From: a virus
Strand: one strand, 5' to 3'
DNA length: 25,538 nucleotides
IMG/VR virus record: IMGVR_UViG_3300030107_005633
Location: 1-25,538 of that record
The notes under the pieces were generated by a model. The model made no database searches. It saw nothing but the letters and a program-made list of their open reading frames with translations, and was not told where the DNA came from. This document shows positions 16,081 to 22,836 of the stretch, one piece after another (within the stretch, counting starts at the first letter, position 1; each line of letters begins with the position of its first letter). The translations under genes and the position numbers were made by a program.

Positions 16081-16636
16081 ACTTGTCGGCCGGTATCCAT
16101 CCAAACGAACCACTCTCACGTCGCCCGAAGTGGTAGTCCGAACGATGGGTCCATCCGTACTCTGCGTTTATCAACCGCACCACACGTTGAATGAGCGCAT
16201 ACTGCGAGTCCATATCGTCGAGATCTTCCCACAGGTTGTCGAGGTGACGCACGAATCCGTCGACGTTGCTCTTGTGGACGAGTCCTTGGAATCGTTTCGA
16301 TTCAGTGGTTTTGGGTCGGAACCCGAACCACCCACCGGGAATTCGAGGACTATTTTCCAAGTGGTCCTTGACGACATCAACCAACTGCTCCCAATCATCA
16401 TCGACGGACTGCGTTTGTACACTACGCGCCGGAGCAATGGGGGACATATGTTGTTCTATTTCGAGTTGGGTTTCCCGTAGGTCGCATAGAATCGTGTTCA
16501 GTTCTTGGCTCAGTCGTGCTTGTCGGCACTCACGTTCCTCCGTAGTCGAGCAGACAAGCTCCGAGACAGCCGTTTGATCCACGACTGTGATGAGTTGGTG
16601 CACTAATTTAGACAAATGTTTATACATATTAGTCAC
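16043..16636 (-). CDS. Hypothetical protein, last gene of minus-strand operon
   Basis: 197 residues from a GTG start with AGGAG six bases upstream. It is mostly helical and charged, with Cys residues near 29 and 37, a helix EERECRQARLSQELNTILCDLRE, a Gly/Trp-rich turn (GGWFGFRP) and a polar C-terminal tail rich in S, T and D. No family was recognised. It is the distal gene of the accessory operon and its 3' end runs antisense into the phosphoesterase gene. Function unknown. Confidence 0.75.
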   Translation of the reverse strand: MTNMYKHLSKLVHQLITVVDQTAVSELVCSTTEERECRQARLSQELNTILCDLRETQLEIEQHMSPIAPARSVQTQSVDDDWEQLVDVVKDHLENSPRIPGGWFGFRPKTTESKRFQGLVHKSNVDGFVRHLDNLWEDLDDMDSQYALIQRVVRLINAEYGWTHRSDYHFGRRESGSFGWIPADKSTDSSTDRGSDA

Positions 16637-16673
16637 AGGGATCTCCTGTTGATGGGTTGGATAGGTCGCCTCT

Positions 16674-17045
16674 TCAGGCGCGTATTGATTCAGCTGTCGG
16701 GTCGGAGTTACCGAACGACCGCAGGAATAGCAAGCTGTCAGTCAACGCCTCAAGCGCGTCCACAACATCCGTGCCGCACCCCATCGCGATTATGCCGTGA
16801 CGTGTTGACGCAGAGGTCATATGGACATCTGCTTTGAGTCCGGTTTTCTCCGTCTGGGGATCCATCTTCCACGTCCGGATCTCGATGGGCTCTTCCGACC
16901 ATGCCCCCCAGCGGGACACGATTCCCTGAATGATCAGTTCCGTGTATCCGCTAATCATGTCGTCAAGGTGGTCTGATTCCATCGGTCCCTCACAATCATC
17001 GTAGCCCAACCCGTCACGGTTGGGACACCAAATGTCGGCGCTCAT
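16674..17045 (-). CDS. Hypothetical phage protein
   Basis: 123 residues. ATG 17045 overlaps the TGA of the upstream alpha-CTD-like gene (ATGA), which fixes the start; a longer frame reaching 17159 is rejected. The protein has MSADIWCPNRDG and GYDDCEGPM near the N-terminus (two Cys), an ELIIQGIVSRWGAW helix and a central beta segment (ADVHMTSASTRHGIIAMGCG). No motif identifies a function. Translational coupling implies expression together with the putative transcription factor. Confidence 0.75.
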   Translation of the reverse strand: MSADIWCPNRDGLGYDDCEGPMESDHLDDMISGYTELIIQGIVSRWGAWSEEPIEIRTWKMDPQTEKTGLKADVHMTSASTRHGIIAMGCGTDVVDALEALTDSLLFLRSFGNSDPTAESIRA

Positions 17046-17536
17046 GATGTTGACCCGTCGAAGCTTCGGCCGCACAGCGTTGCGCACTGCTTCCGCCCCT
17101 TTCCGCAGGTGGGACATAGAATAGCCCCAGTCGCAATCATCTGCTTCTCTGTGAAGCATTCGGGATTGAATTCGTGGAGCGCACTGCGCAGGTTGTTGAT
17201 TCCTGTGACACCCAACGACCGCACATCTATCGTCCCCTCGGCAACACGTACAAGATCCGACAGGTCCAAGGGTGCGCCTGTCATAGTTTCATGCTTCTTT
17301 AGTGCATTCATTGTGCGGAATGACAGCTCGTACTCGAAGGGCAGTGCGTTCTGTATCGAGTCCAAAGATACGGCCGCGTAAAACTCGTCTCGTCGCTTCA
17401 CCTCAGCCCACTCACTGAGCACGATACCGACTGCGGTTTCGATCGTTGCATGTCCAAGTTCCTCGGCGAATTTACAGAGGGTGTTGAAGTCTTGTGTTGA
17501 AAGAGTACATCCACCGATACGTGTTGCGTTACTCAT
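17042..17536 (-). CDS. RNA polymerase alpha-CTD-like protein with RHH-like N-terminus and Cys4 cluster
   Basis: 164 residues from ATG 17536 (AAGGAGG SD, 9-base gap). Residues 8-50 look like a ribbon-helix-helix unit: a short strand, TQDFNTLCKFAEELG, then TIETAVGIVLSEWAEVKRR. Residues 69-123 align by eye with the bacterial RNAP alpha C-terminal domain. YELSFRTMNALKK matches LELTVRSANCLKA, keeping the counterparts of E. coli R265, N268 and K271. SDLVRVAE matches GDLVQRTE, and VRSLGVTGINNLRSAL matches the helix-hairpin-helix NLGKKSLTEI. The C-terminus has C141, C144, C151 and C155, a likely zinc site. I infer a phage factor that binds promoter DNA or the transcription machinery. I have no family name for the whole protein. 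Confidence 0.72.
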   Translation of the reverse strand: MSNATRIGGCTLSTQDFNTLCKFAEELGHATIETAVGIVLSEWAEVKRRDEFYAAVSLDSIQNALPFEYELSFRTMNALKKHETMTGAPLDLSDLVRVAEGTIDVRSLGVTGINNLRSALHEFNPECFTEKQMIATGAILCPTCGKGRKQCATLCGRSFDGSTS

Positions 17537-17885
17537 TGCTGTCGTCCTCCTTTTCAAATACGTAGGTGCCGCGATGGCTGATCCACAGAGTGGAACCATC
17601 GTCGAGTGTTACTGCTAAACCCACGACATTCCGACGTGCGCCCTTCTCGTTGATCTCGATCAACTCCGTTGTTTTCTCCGCACGGATGCCGTCAGCGTTG
17701 AGTCGCTCAATGAGACTCTGAGCCGAGCGGTGATACCTTGCCTTGAATGACCGGGCATTACCTGTCAGGGTCGAGCCGCTCCAAGCCTCCTCGCCTCGAA
17801 TGAGGTCTTGCTGGTATGTACCTCGTGTGTGACTACTGAGGATGTTGTGAATGGTCTCCAGTGTCAGTGTTCGTTCTGTGTTCAT
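17529..17885 (-). CDS. Hypothetical phage protein
   Basis: 118 residues with GGAGG six bases before ATG 17885. The N-terminal part is helical (ETIHNILSSHTRGTYQQDLIRGEEAW, then a basic RSFKARYHRSAQSLIERL). The C-terminal part alternates beta strands (KTTELIEIN, NVVGLAVTLDDGSTLWISHRGTYVF) and an acidic tail. It overlaps the next gene by 8 bases and the previous one by 4 (ATGA). The basic helix followed by strands could bind nucleic acid, but nothing specific is recognised. Confidence 0.78.
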   Translation of the reverse strand: MNTERTLTLETIHNILSSHTRGTYQQDLIRGEEAWSGSTLTGNARSFKARYHRSAQSLIERLNADGIRAEKTTELIEINEKGARRNVVGLAVTLDDGSTLWISHRGTYVFEKEDDSNE

Positions 17886-18085
17886 TCCTCACCTCCAAAC
17901 ATGGCAGACCACTCCGAGGGGCTGATGCCTGTCATAATGAACTCGCGTAGTGCTGGCTCGATACCGACGAACGCGTCCTGTGCGAGCGTCCCTGCTTTCC
18001 ACTTGTCGAGCATCTCCTGAGTCAGCCCAGGAATGAGCATTGTGCGTGTCAACCCTGAAACTAAACTGGTACGTGTGATAGTCAT
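17882..18085 (-). CDS. Small phage protein with EFIMTGISPSEW motif
   Basis: 67 residues from ATG 18085 with AAGGAG six bases upstream; the longer open frame to 18148 overlaps the upstream gene without a better start. The C-terminal half, with QDAFVGIEPALREFIMTG and then a SPSEWSAMFG end, matches a pattern I have seen in small uncharacterised phage proteins (REFIMTGI-PEEWD). The first half is a polar linker with SGLTRTMLIPGLTQEM. Function unknown. It is coupled to the 118-residue gene by an ATGA overlap. Confidence 0.78.
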   Translation of the reverse strand: MTITRTSLVSGLTRTMLIPGLTQEMLDKWKAGTLAQDAFVGIEPALREFIMTGISPSEWSAMFGGEE

Positions 18086-18095
18086 ATCTCTCTCC

Positions 18096-18260
18096 TTACT
18101 CGCAACGGAGCACGATAACCGTGCTTCCTTCGGCAATGGTGCCGACAACCCAGCTTGTCCGGGCGTGGCAGAATGTTTGGTCGGTCAACTCGATTGACAA
18201 CCACTGGTCGCCTGTCGAGTCGATGATGCCGACCCAAAGTCCAAAGATTGCTGTGTACAT
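18096..18260 (-). CDS. Very small hypothetical protein
   Basis: 54 residues from ATG 18260, five bases after AGGAG; the frame is open further upstream but that part overlaps the preceding gene. The sequence is almost entirely beta-like (AIFGLWVGIIDSTGDQWLSIEL, WVVGTIAEGSTVIVLRC), suggesting a small barrel. Two Cys residues are present. No function is recognised. It sits 10 bases before the next gene of the operon. Confidence 0.65.
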   Translation of the reverse strand: MYTAIFGLWVGIIDSTGDQWLSIELTDQTFCHARTSWVVGTIAEGSTVIVLRCE

Positions 18261-18288
18261 GCTTACTCCTGTGCCCTGAGGGCTGTGA

Positions 18289-18693
18289 TTATTTCTCGAC
18301 CATGCGATGAGTGATGTCACCGATGAGCTCGGCAGCTTCGATGGACAACTCTCCATTGTCGTTGAACAACTCAGTGAGAGCCATGGCCACGTAGAGAACT
18401 GCGGTGACTGCGCACCAGTATTCTTGGCTGATGAGGTCCGAACCGCTGCCCTTCATGCCTGACAGCCAGGCGTCGGGCACGACCTCGTGGAGGTCGCAGG
18501 ACTCATACGCGTGTTCAATCAGACCGCATGAAAAGTCGAAGTTATCGAACACGTCAAGCGTATCTGCGACGGGTCGCAGGGATAGGAACTCGGTCGCCCA
18601 TTTGGCGAACGTGTGAGCCTCGTCGCCCGTGAGGACCTTCTCGACGTGTTGATAGGTTTTGATCTGGTTCGCTCGGATTTCTTGTCTGTTCAT
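18289..18693 (-). CDS. Hypothetical helical phage protein
   Basis: 134 residues with an AGGAG/AAGGA SD before ATG 18693. It is mainly helical: a charged N-terminus (RQEIRANQIKTYQHVEKVL), a central segment with two Cys (FSCGLIEHAYESCDL) and a hydrophobic helix WCAVTAVLYVAMALTELF. That helix could be buried or membrane-associated. It is the first gene after the 107-base gap with TTATAC motifs, so it may start a separate transcript. Function unknown. Confidence 0.75.
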   Translation of the reverse strand: MNRQEIRANQIKTYQHVEKVLTGDEAHTFAKWATEFLSLRPVADTLDVFDNFDFSCGLIEHAYESCDLHEVVPDAWLSGMKGSGSDLISQEYWCAVTAVLYVAMALTELFNDNGELSIEAAELIGDITHRMVEK

Positions 18694-18734
18694 TCCTTCT
18701 CCTATCGAGGGTAGGTTGTCTATGTAATACAGTT

Positions 18735-18774
18735 TTATACGTTGTGGTATAACTTTCTTCGAAGTGCTTTATAC
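18735..18774 (-). promoter_or_regulatory. AT-rich gap with three TTATAC/GTATAA motifs, possible promoter/operator
   Basis: The gap 18694-18800 lies between the C5 methyltransferase stop and the 134-residue gene. On the plus strand TTATAC occurs at 18735-18740 and 18769-18774, with GTATAA inverted at 18747-18752. The first two form a 6-bp dyad with a 6-base spacer. On the minus strand GTATAAA could serve as a -10, but no good -35 is at 16-18 bases. A phage-specific promoter or repressor site is possible. Confidence 0.35.
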
Positions 18775-18800
18775 AGCTGTACGAAACAGTTGCTTCTTCC

Positions 18801-19898
18801 TCACTTGGTTGGGATGGTGCGGGCCACAACCTCTGCGAGTTTCGGCGGCACGGCATTGCCGATCTGCCGGTACTGACTGCTCTGGCTGCCCTGCCAAGCC
18901 ACGACGGGGAACCCCTGTAGTACCGCGACCTCGGCGATAGTCAACCGCCGACGCTCGGTCAGTGTGCTCTGCGCTCCGACCTCGGCCGCCTCAATCCACT
19001 GAGCATCCGACGCATGGACGGGCCCCTCGTTGAATGGAACACGGCCACGGTCTTTGTACTGTCCCCGCGCCTCAATGTTGAGGAGCCAAGGTCCGGCATT
19101 CGATACGCGTCGAGCCGCTATTGTGACAGAAGGCTCTTGGTCCAGCCGCCGATAGGTCCGGTCCTCTCCGGGTCGCGGGTTCGTACCACCACCAACAATA
19201 CGTTGGGTTCGGCCCCGTGGTCCCTCGCCGGACACATCAAGTCCCAACGCAGCGCCCATGCTGACCCATGGCTTGAGTCCGCCCACACCGCCCTTGGCGT
19301 GTGTTGGCTTGGGTTGTCCGAGCGGCTCAGGGCCAGCCCAGATGAACACCCGCTTGCGTTTCTGAGGCAATCCAAAATCGGCAGCGTTGAGCGTGTACCA
19401 TCCGACGTGCTTGAACCGTTGGCGCAGTTGCTTTAGGATGACGTGGTTGAAGTAGCACGCGGGGCATGACATTGGCTTGGGGTCAGCACCGCGTCGACAC
19501 TCCGCCTTGCCCCGATGGAACGTCAGGCCGGGCACGTTCTCTGCGAGGAACCACATTGGGTTCAGGGCATCGATCCACGCGACGGTGGCGGGCCACTTGT
19601 TTCGGTCGTCGGATGCGCCTTGCCGTTTGCCCGCTTGGCTGAACGCCTGGCACGGGAAACTCGACCACAACAGGTCAGGGCGACTGACCTCGAAGCTGTT
19701 CACCATCTCACCTACAACAGACGCCATGATGTCTGGGTCGTCGACACTGCCGCAGAGTACCGGGGCTGCTGGCATCGACGCATCGACCGTGCGGCATGCG
19801 TCCGCATCCCATTCGACCATGCCGATGTGCTCAAACCCTGCGGCCTCCAAGCCTCGGGCTGCTCCGCCGGCTCCACTGAATAGTTCAACGACATTCAT
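18801..19898 (-). CDS. C5-cytosine DNA methyltransferase
   Basis: 365 residues from ATG 19898 with GGAGG six bases upstream; the frame is open to 20081 but the extension overlaps another gene. Motif I is VELFSGAGGAARGLEAAGF, motif IV FPCQAFSQAGKR with catalytic Cys83, motif VI LAENVPG (E120), motif VIII QKRKRVFIW, and C-terminal RLTIAEVAVLQGFP with RQIGNAVPPKLA (motifs IX-X). All are intact, so it should transfer methyl from SAM to cytosine C5. An unusual Cys-rich insert (ECRRGADPKPMSCPACYF) follows motif VI. No partner restriction gene is nearby, so it is probably an orphan anti-restriction enzyme. Confidence 0.95.
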   Translation of the reverse strand: MNVVELFSGAGGAARGLEAAGFEHIGMVEWDADACRTVDASMPAAPVLCGSVDDPDIMASVVGEMVNSFEVSRPDLLWSSFPCQAFSQAGKRQGASDDRNKWPATVAWIDALNPMWFLAENVPGLTFHRGKAECRRGADPKPMSCPACYFNHVILKQLRQRFKHVGWYTLNAADFGLPQKRKRVFIWAGPEPLGQPKPTHAKGGVGGLKPWVSMGAALGLDVSGEGPRGRTQRIVGGGTNPRPGEDRTYRRLDQEPSVTIAARRVSNAGPWLLNIEARGQYKDRGRVPFNEGPVHASDAQWIEAAEVGAQSTLTERRRLTIAEVAVLQGFPVVAWQGSQSSQYRQIGNAVPPKLAEVVARTIPTK

Positions 19899-20164
19899 GA
19901 CTGACCTCCAATGAAATCCTGTGGGTTGTCTCGACGCACCTGCGCCAGTGAGATGAACTGTGATGTCTGGTGCCCACCCGGTCCTTGGTAGTGGGCTGCC
20001 CACAAGGACCGACCACAACGCGTCACACCGATCCAGCGTGACGGACGGGAGCTTGGGTGCGTGCGGACCCACTGCCCGCACTTCAGGACGACTTCTCCTC
20101 GACGTATCTGTGCACGTAGATTAGGGGTCAGTAGGATGGTGGGGACATACATGGTCTGCATCAT
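19895..20164 (-). CDS. Small hypothetical protein upstream of the methyltransferase
   Basis: 89 residues from ATG 20164 (GGGGAG six bases upstream). Its stop overlaps the methyltransferase start (ATGA). The N-terminus (MMQTMYVPTILLTPNLRAQIRRGEVV) resembles a small beta/helix unit. The rest has CGQWVRT and RWIGVTRCGRSLWAAHYQGPGGH, rich in Arg, Trp and Gly. It could bind DNA or the methyltransferase. No family was recognised. Confidence 0.72.
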   Translation of the reverse strand: MMQTMYVPTILLTPNLRAQIRRGEVVLKCGQWVRTHPSSRPSRWIGVTRCGRSLWAAHYQGPGGHQTSQFISLAQVRRDNPQDFIGGQS

Positions 20165-20460
20165 GACAATCTCCCCTGCCCCATTGGTTGCCCGATGGTA
20201 CGCCCCATCAGAATCTCCTGTCCAAACTGGAGTACCAGTTGGTACACCATTTCGTCTGTTGTGTCGCGGCAATCCGCAACACATGTCGCCGCGTACCGGC
20301 TCCCATCTGTTCCGATCTCCTCAAGGACAACGACAGGTGCGTGGGCGACCCAGTCGTAACGTTCCGCCAAGTCCTCATCGGACTCGGTGCGCCAAGATGG
20401 TGCGATGCTCGGGTGCCCCAGCACCCACAGACGACGGATTTTATCTCGGAGATCGTTCAT
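20161..20460 (-). CDS. Small hypothetical phage protein
   Basis: 99 residues from ATG 20460 with GAGGTG upstream; it is flanked on both sides by 4-base ATGA overlaps, which fix both ends. The N-terminal basic helix (NDLRDKIRRLWVLG) precedes an acidic segment (TESDEDLAERYDW), a strand VVVLEEIG, and a helix EMVYQLVLQFGQEILMG. Two Cys are present. Function unknown. Confidence 0.75.
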   Translation of the reverse strand: MNDLRDKIRRLWVLGHPSIAPSWRTESDEDLAERYDWVAHAPVVVLEEIGTDGSRYAATCVADCRDTTDEMVYQLVLQFGQEILMGRTIGQPMGQGRLS

Positions 20461-21026
20461 GAGCGCACCTCACGCAGGGCAAGTAGGGCCTGACGGGCAT
20501 CGTCAGGGGTTCGGTGTCCGTACTCATCGTTGATGTTGGCTGCGTCGAATAGACGGATACCCGTACCGACGTAGCGAACAGCGGCCTCATCCCCTACCTC
20601 AATGACTTGAGTGGGCTCAATCGTCATGGGGTCGACAGCACAGACCCAGACATGGGGGATCCACACGTTGCTCTCGAACAACGCCCACCCATGGTAGAAT
20701 CGGAACGACTTCATGGTGTCGACGTTGTTTTGGAACATCTCTTCGTCAGTCAACTCACGACCAATCCGACGACGCTCTGTCTCGTACGTGAGAAACATCT
20801 GGCTTTCCAAGAACAAGTACATGCATTGTTGGATGTCATGTGACCGTTGGGGCTGATGCTTCACAGGGATCGCTGAGTCTTTGAGGCGTCTGAATGACTG
20901 TTTGACTTCCACAGTCTCGGGAACCTTCTCGTGTACAACGGCGATGCCGCCCAGCCCCATGAGGAACTCAGAGATATCGGCACGAGTAAGCGGTGTACGA
21001 CGGTTTTCGGATCTGATCTCAAGCAT
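20457..21026 (-). CDS. Hypothetical phage protein
   Basis: 189 residues from ATG 21026, five bases after CGGAGG; a longer frame to 21119 lies inside the upstream gene. The region YHGWALFESNVWIPHVWVCAVD, ending PMTIEPTQ, resembles a small-protein pattern in which a G-A segment precedes an H-W strand and a D-PT turn, seen in uncharacterised phage proteins; no catalysis is proven. N-terminal LTRADISEFLMGLGGIAVVHEKVPE and a helical middle (QQCMYLFLESQMFLTYETERRR) complete it. It overlaps the preceding gene by 8 bases. Confidence 0.78.
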   Translation of the reverse strand: MLEIRSENRRTPLTRADISEFLMGLGGIAVVHEKVPETVEVKQSFRRLKDSAIPVKHQPQRSHDIQQCMYLFLESQMFLTYETERRRIGRELTDEEMFQNNVDTMKSFRFYHGWALFESNVWIPHVWVCAVDPMTIEPTQVIEVGDEAAVRYVGTGIRLFDAANINDEYGHRTPDDARQALLALREVRS

Positions 21027-21528
21027 TGTTGCCTCCGTTCTTTGGAAAGTATTTGCGGTAGCGTGTCTTCTTACAGGTGGGTTGGTCGTCACGACGACCT
21101 GCTCGGTTGTTCCAACCACGGCCGTGTTTTCGGGTCGTTTGTTCTTCGGACCAACCAGCAGCTTTCAGCGAGGTGCCCGGCTCCGAATCGAGGATGTATG
21201 TTTGGATGAAGTGGTACCCCATGGCCTCTGCGGCTCGGGCTGCCCGGGCATACAGGAACGAGCAGACATTGTAGGTACCGTCTGTCGCCAGACGTGTGAC
21301 CTCCAGCGCCCATGTCTGGTCGACTGCCCGGGCTACCGGACGACCCGAGATGATGACACCGCAGGTGACCCACTCGTCACCGTCGAGACGGTCACAGGCC
21401 ATGGCCCACTTGAGTCCCTGAGGAACTTTGTGGTGCCGGTGCAGTTCTGCCACGATAGACTTGGCCTCTTTGAACGAGCAGGGGCGGGCCCTGAGTTTGG
21501 GTTTGGGGGTGTGTTGGTTCATGTTCAT
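21019..21528 (-). CDS. XF1762-family protein (GNAT-like fold)
   Basis: 169 residues with a GGAG SD; the start overlaps the upstream stop (ATGA). It carries the family pattern SFKEAKSIVAELHRHHKVPQG, then GVIISGRPVARA, then WALEVTRLATDGTYNVCSFLYARAARAAEAMGY, then YILDSEPGTSLKAAGW. Phage XF1762 proteins are conserved, usually near replication or methylation genes, and look like GNAT acyltransferases. The substrate is unknown. The C-terminus is basic (KKTRYRKYFPK). The family recognition is good; a biochemical role cannot be read from sequence. Confidence 0.88.
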   Translation of the reverse strand: MNMNQHTPKPKLRARPCSFKEAKSIVAELHRHHKVPQGLKWAMACDRLDGDEWVTCGVIISGRPVARAVDQTWALEVTRLATDGTYNVCSFLYARAARAAEAMGYHFIQTYILDSEPGTSLKAAGWSEEQTTRKHGRGWNNRAGRRDDQPTCKKTRYRKYFPKNGGNNA

Positions 21529-21737
21529 TCTTCTCCAATGGTGATCTCACCCAGGCTTTCCAGTCGGCGCAGTGTCAGTCTCAACTCAAAGGGTGAGATA
21601 GGGATAAACCCGTTGATGCACACCGCTTCGAGTTTCGCAATGTCAACGATGCCTCGGTTGATGTGGCGACGGACGATTCGGTTGAAGGTCCGTATCCGGG
21701 CTTGTTTTTCTTCGAATGATTTGGGTGGGGGCCGCAT
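21525..21737 (-). CDS. Small basic protein, first gene of the minus-strand operon
   Basis: 70 residues with GGAGAGG upstream of ATG 21737. A basic N-terminal half (FEEKQARIRTFNRIVRRHINRGIVDIAKLEAV) leads to SPFELRLTLRRLESLGEITIGEE. This resembles a short winged-helix-type helix followed by a beta wing. It could be a small DNA-binding protein. It lies about 30 bases downstream of a good sigma70 promoter, so it should be the first translated product of the operon. Confidence 0.75.
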   Translation of the reverse strand: MRPPPKSFEEKQARIRTFNRIVRRHINRGIVDIAKLEAVCINGFIPISPFELRLTLRRLESLGEITIGEE

Positions 21738-21772
21738 GTCCTCTCCGGTGTCGGATTTGTTCTCGCCCCAAC

Positions 21773-21801
21773 AATGTACAATCTACAGGGGGCAGAGTCA
21801 A
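21773..21801 (-). promoter_or_regulatory. Sigma70-type promoter of the minus-strand accessory operon
   Basis: On the minus strand TTGACT (21796-21801) is followed by a 17-base spacer and TACATT (21773-21778). The predicted start, near 21766, leaves a leader of about 30 bases before ATG 21737. It can drive the tightly coupled block down to the methyltransferase and perhaps to 16043. Confidence 0.7.
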
Positions 21802-22022
21802 GACATCTTGGTTTAAATAGTTTGTGAGAATGTTCAACCACGTCGACAGTGCCGACACGATCTCGGACAAAAATAATTCTACCGTCCGAGGGTCCAGTGT
21901 TGGGGCTGTTGGGTGTTTCGGTCAAAAACTGTCCGACATGTCAGGATGTCAGTGCGGTTGGGCGAGTCGGGGATACTTCCCCTTGAACGTCAGCTGTCAC
22001 GTGTTTGATCCTCTAAGTTATT

Positions 22023-22040
22023 GTAACCATTAGTGGTTAC
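22023..22040. repeat. Palindrome GTAACCA-N4-TGGTTAC (site 1)
   Basis: GTAACCAT at 22023-22030 and GTGGTTAC at 22033-22040 form a near-perfect dyad. The same half-site recurs singly at 22078-22085 (GTAACCGC) and 22191-22198 (GTGGTTAC), and as a perfect dyad at 22244-22262. Confidence 0.75.
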
Positions 22041-22100
22041 GACAAACGCCAGCTTGGCCGAACCATATAGTGAAATGTAACCGCAACCGCCTGACACGCT

Positions 22101-22180
22101 GTAGAGATGTATAGACTCTATGCAGTAGGGGTAGAGACCTATCTGTATAGGGCTAGTAGAGAGAGTCTCTATATATAGAT
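22101..22180. repeat. GTAGAGA repeats with adjacent AT-rich palindromes
   Basis: GTAGAGA begins at 22101, 22131 and 22156. Each is next to, or part of, a small dyad: ATAGA-c-TCTAT (22111-22121), CCTAT-N4-ATAGG (22138-22151), and TAGAGA-N3-TCTCTA (22157-22171). A 12-base perfect palindrome (22168-22179) follows. The block is far more AT-rich than its surroundings. It could be an origin unwinding region, a terminase-binding (pac) site or an operator array. Confidence 0.6.
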
Positions 22181-22243
22181 ATTGTTTTATGTGGTTACAC
22201 TGTATAGTATCTATGATAAGACCCATTGGACCTATCAAAAAAC

Positions 22244-22262
22244 GTAACCACTTGGTGGTTAC
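22244..22262. repeat. Perfect palindrome GTAACCAC-N3-GTGGTTAC (site 2)
   Basis: A perfect 8-bp dyad with a 3-base centre ends 17 bases before the small terminase ATG. Its right arm is part of a 13-base direct repeat, GTGGTTACACTGT, also present at 22191-22203. Binding here would block ribosome access or transcription of the terminase gene, so autoregulation is plausible. Confidence 0.75.
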
Positions 22263-22279
22263 ACTGTGAGGATGACTCT

Positions 22280-22825
22280 ATGAAAGATCCCAATAAACCT
22301 TCGTTCTTGCGCAACCCATCAAGCGGTTCTCTGAAAGAAGAGTTACAACCGGCACAATTGACGGTCGTGTCTCCGAAGGAATCTGAGGTTGTTGAGATGC
22401 TCGCAGAAGAGAGTCTGTACAAAGACAATCGTCAGGCCAAACAACTGGTCACTCGATTGCTTGAAAGCGGGTACACCGTCGCCGCTGCGGCGCGACGGGT
22501 AGGACTCAGGGCGAGCACCGTCTGGCGCTGGTCGAATGAACCGCAGGTGCTCCAGGCCATCGAGGCTGGGAAGATGAGACGACGCAGCATACTGGGTCAA
22601 GGACTTGAAGAGGCGGCCGAGGTGGCCCTGACTGCCCTAACGGATGTGGCAGGTGACCCAGGTGTCGCTCCAAAGGACAGAGTTCAGGCAGCACAGGCTA
22701 TACTGGATCGGTGTGGGATCACACCCACTAAACAGGCGGAGGCAGGGACGGCCGTGGCTGTGTCAGTCGATGTTGATTTTGACGAACGCTTGGCGCGCAT
22801 TGTCGCAGCCCAACAAACCCACTGA
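22280..22825 (+). CDS. terS: Small terminase subunit-like DNA-binding protein
   Basis: 181 residues from ATG 22280 (GAGG eight bases upstream); a longer frame from 22226 would run across the palindrome and has no SD. An HTH at about 65-86 (YTVAAAARRVGLRASTVWRW) is followed by helices and the segment VAPKDRVQAAQAILDRCGI, characteristic of many phage small terminases. The C-terminal tail ends FDERLARIVAAQQ. TerS recognises packaging sites and recruits the large subunit. The palindromic region just upstream is a natural candidate binding site. The large terminase is not in this window, which is unusual. A related HTH regulator is the alternative. Confidence 0.78.
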   Translation: MKDPNKPSFLRNPSSGSLKEELQPAQLTVVSPKESEVVEMLAEESLYKDNRQAKQLVTRLLESGYTVAAAARRVGLRASTVWRWSNEPQVLQAIEAGKMRRRSILGQGLEEAAEVALTALTDVAGDPGVAPKDRVQAAQAILDRCGITPTKQAEAGTAVAVSVDVDFDERLARIVAAQQTH

Positions 22826-22836
22826 GGAGAGAGAAA

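Larger units (their letters stand above)
21802..22279. promoter_or_regulatory. Divergent control region before the terminase gene
   Basis: No gene is seen in this stretch. It holds a 7-bp dyad (CTCGGAC 21862-21868, GTCCGAG 21884-21890), several TGTC repeats around 21930-21950 and a short GGGGA/TCCCC hairpin near 21970. It also contains the GTAACCAC-type palindromes and AT-rich repeats listed separately. A possible plus-strand promoter is TTGTTT with TATAGT about 15 bases later, overlapping a GTGGTTAC half-site. Confidence 0.6.

Noticed and set aside
15926-16480. Plus-strand frame of 184 codons at the convergent junction
   Set aside because: Overlaps both the phosphoesterase end and the minus-strand gene; no start signal.
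20881-21816. Long open plus-strand frame (311 codons)
   Set aside because: It lies opposite three minus-strand genes that have SD sequences, ATGA overlaps and one recognised family (XF1762); its composition looks like a complement shadow.
22101-22180. CRISPR array
   Set aside because: Only three 7-base repeats with 18-23 base intervals that are themselves palindromic; no cas genes.
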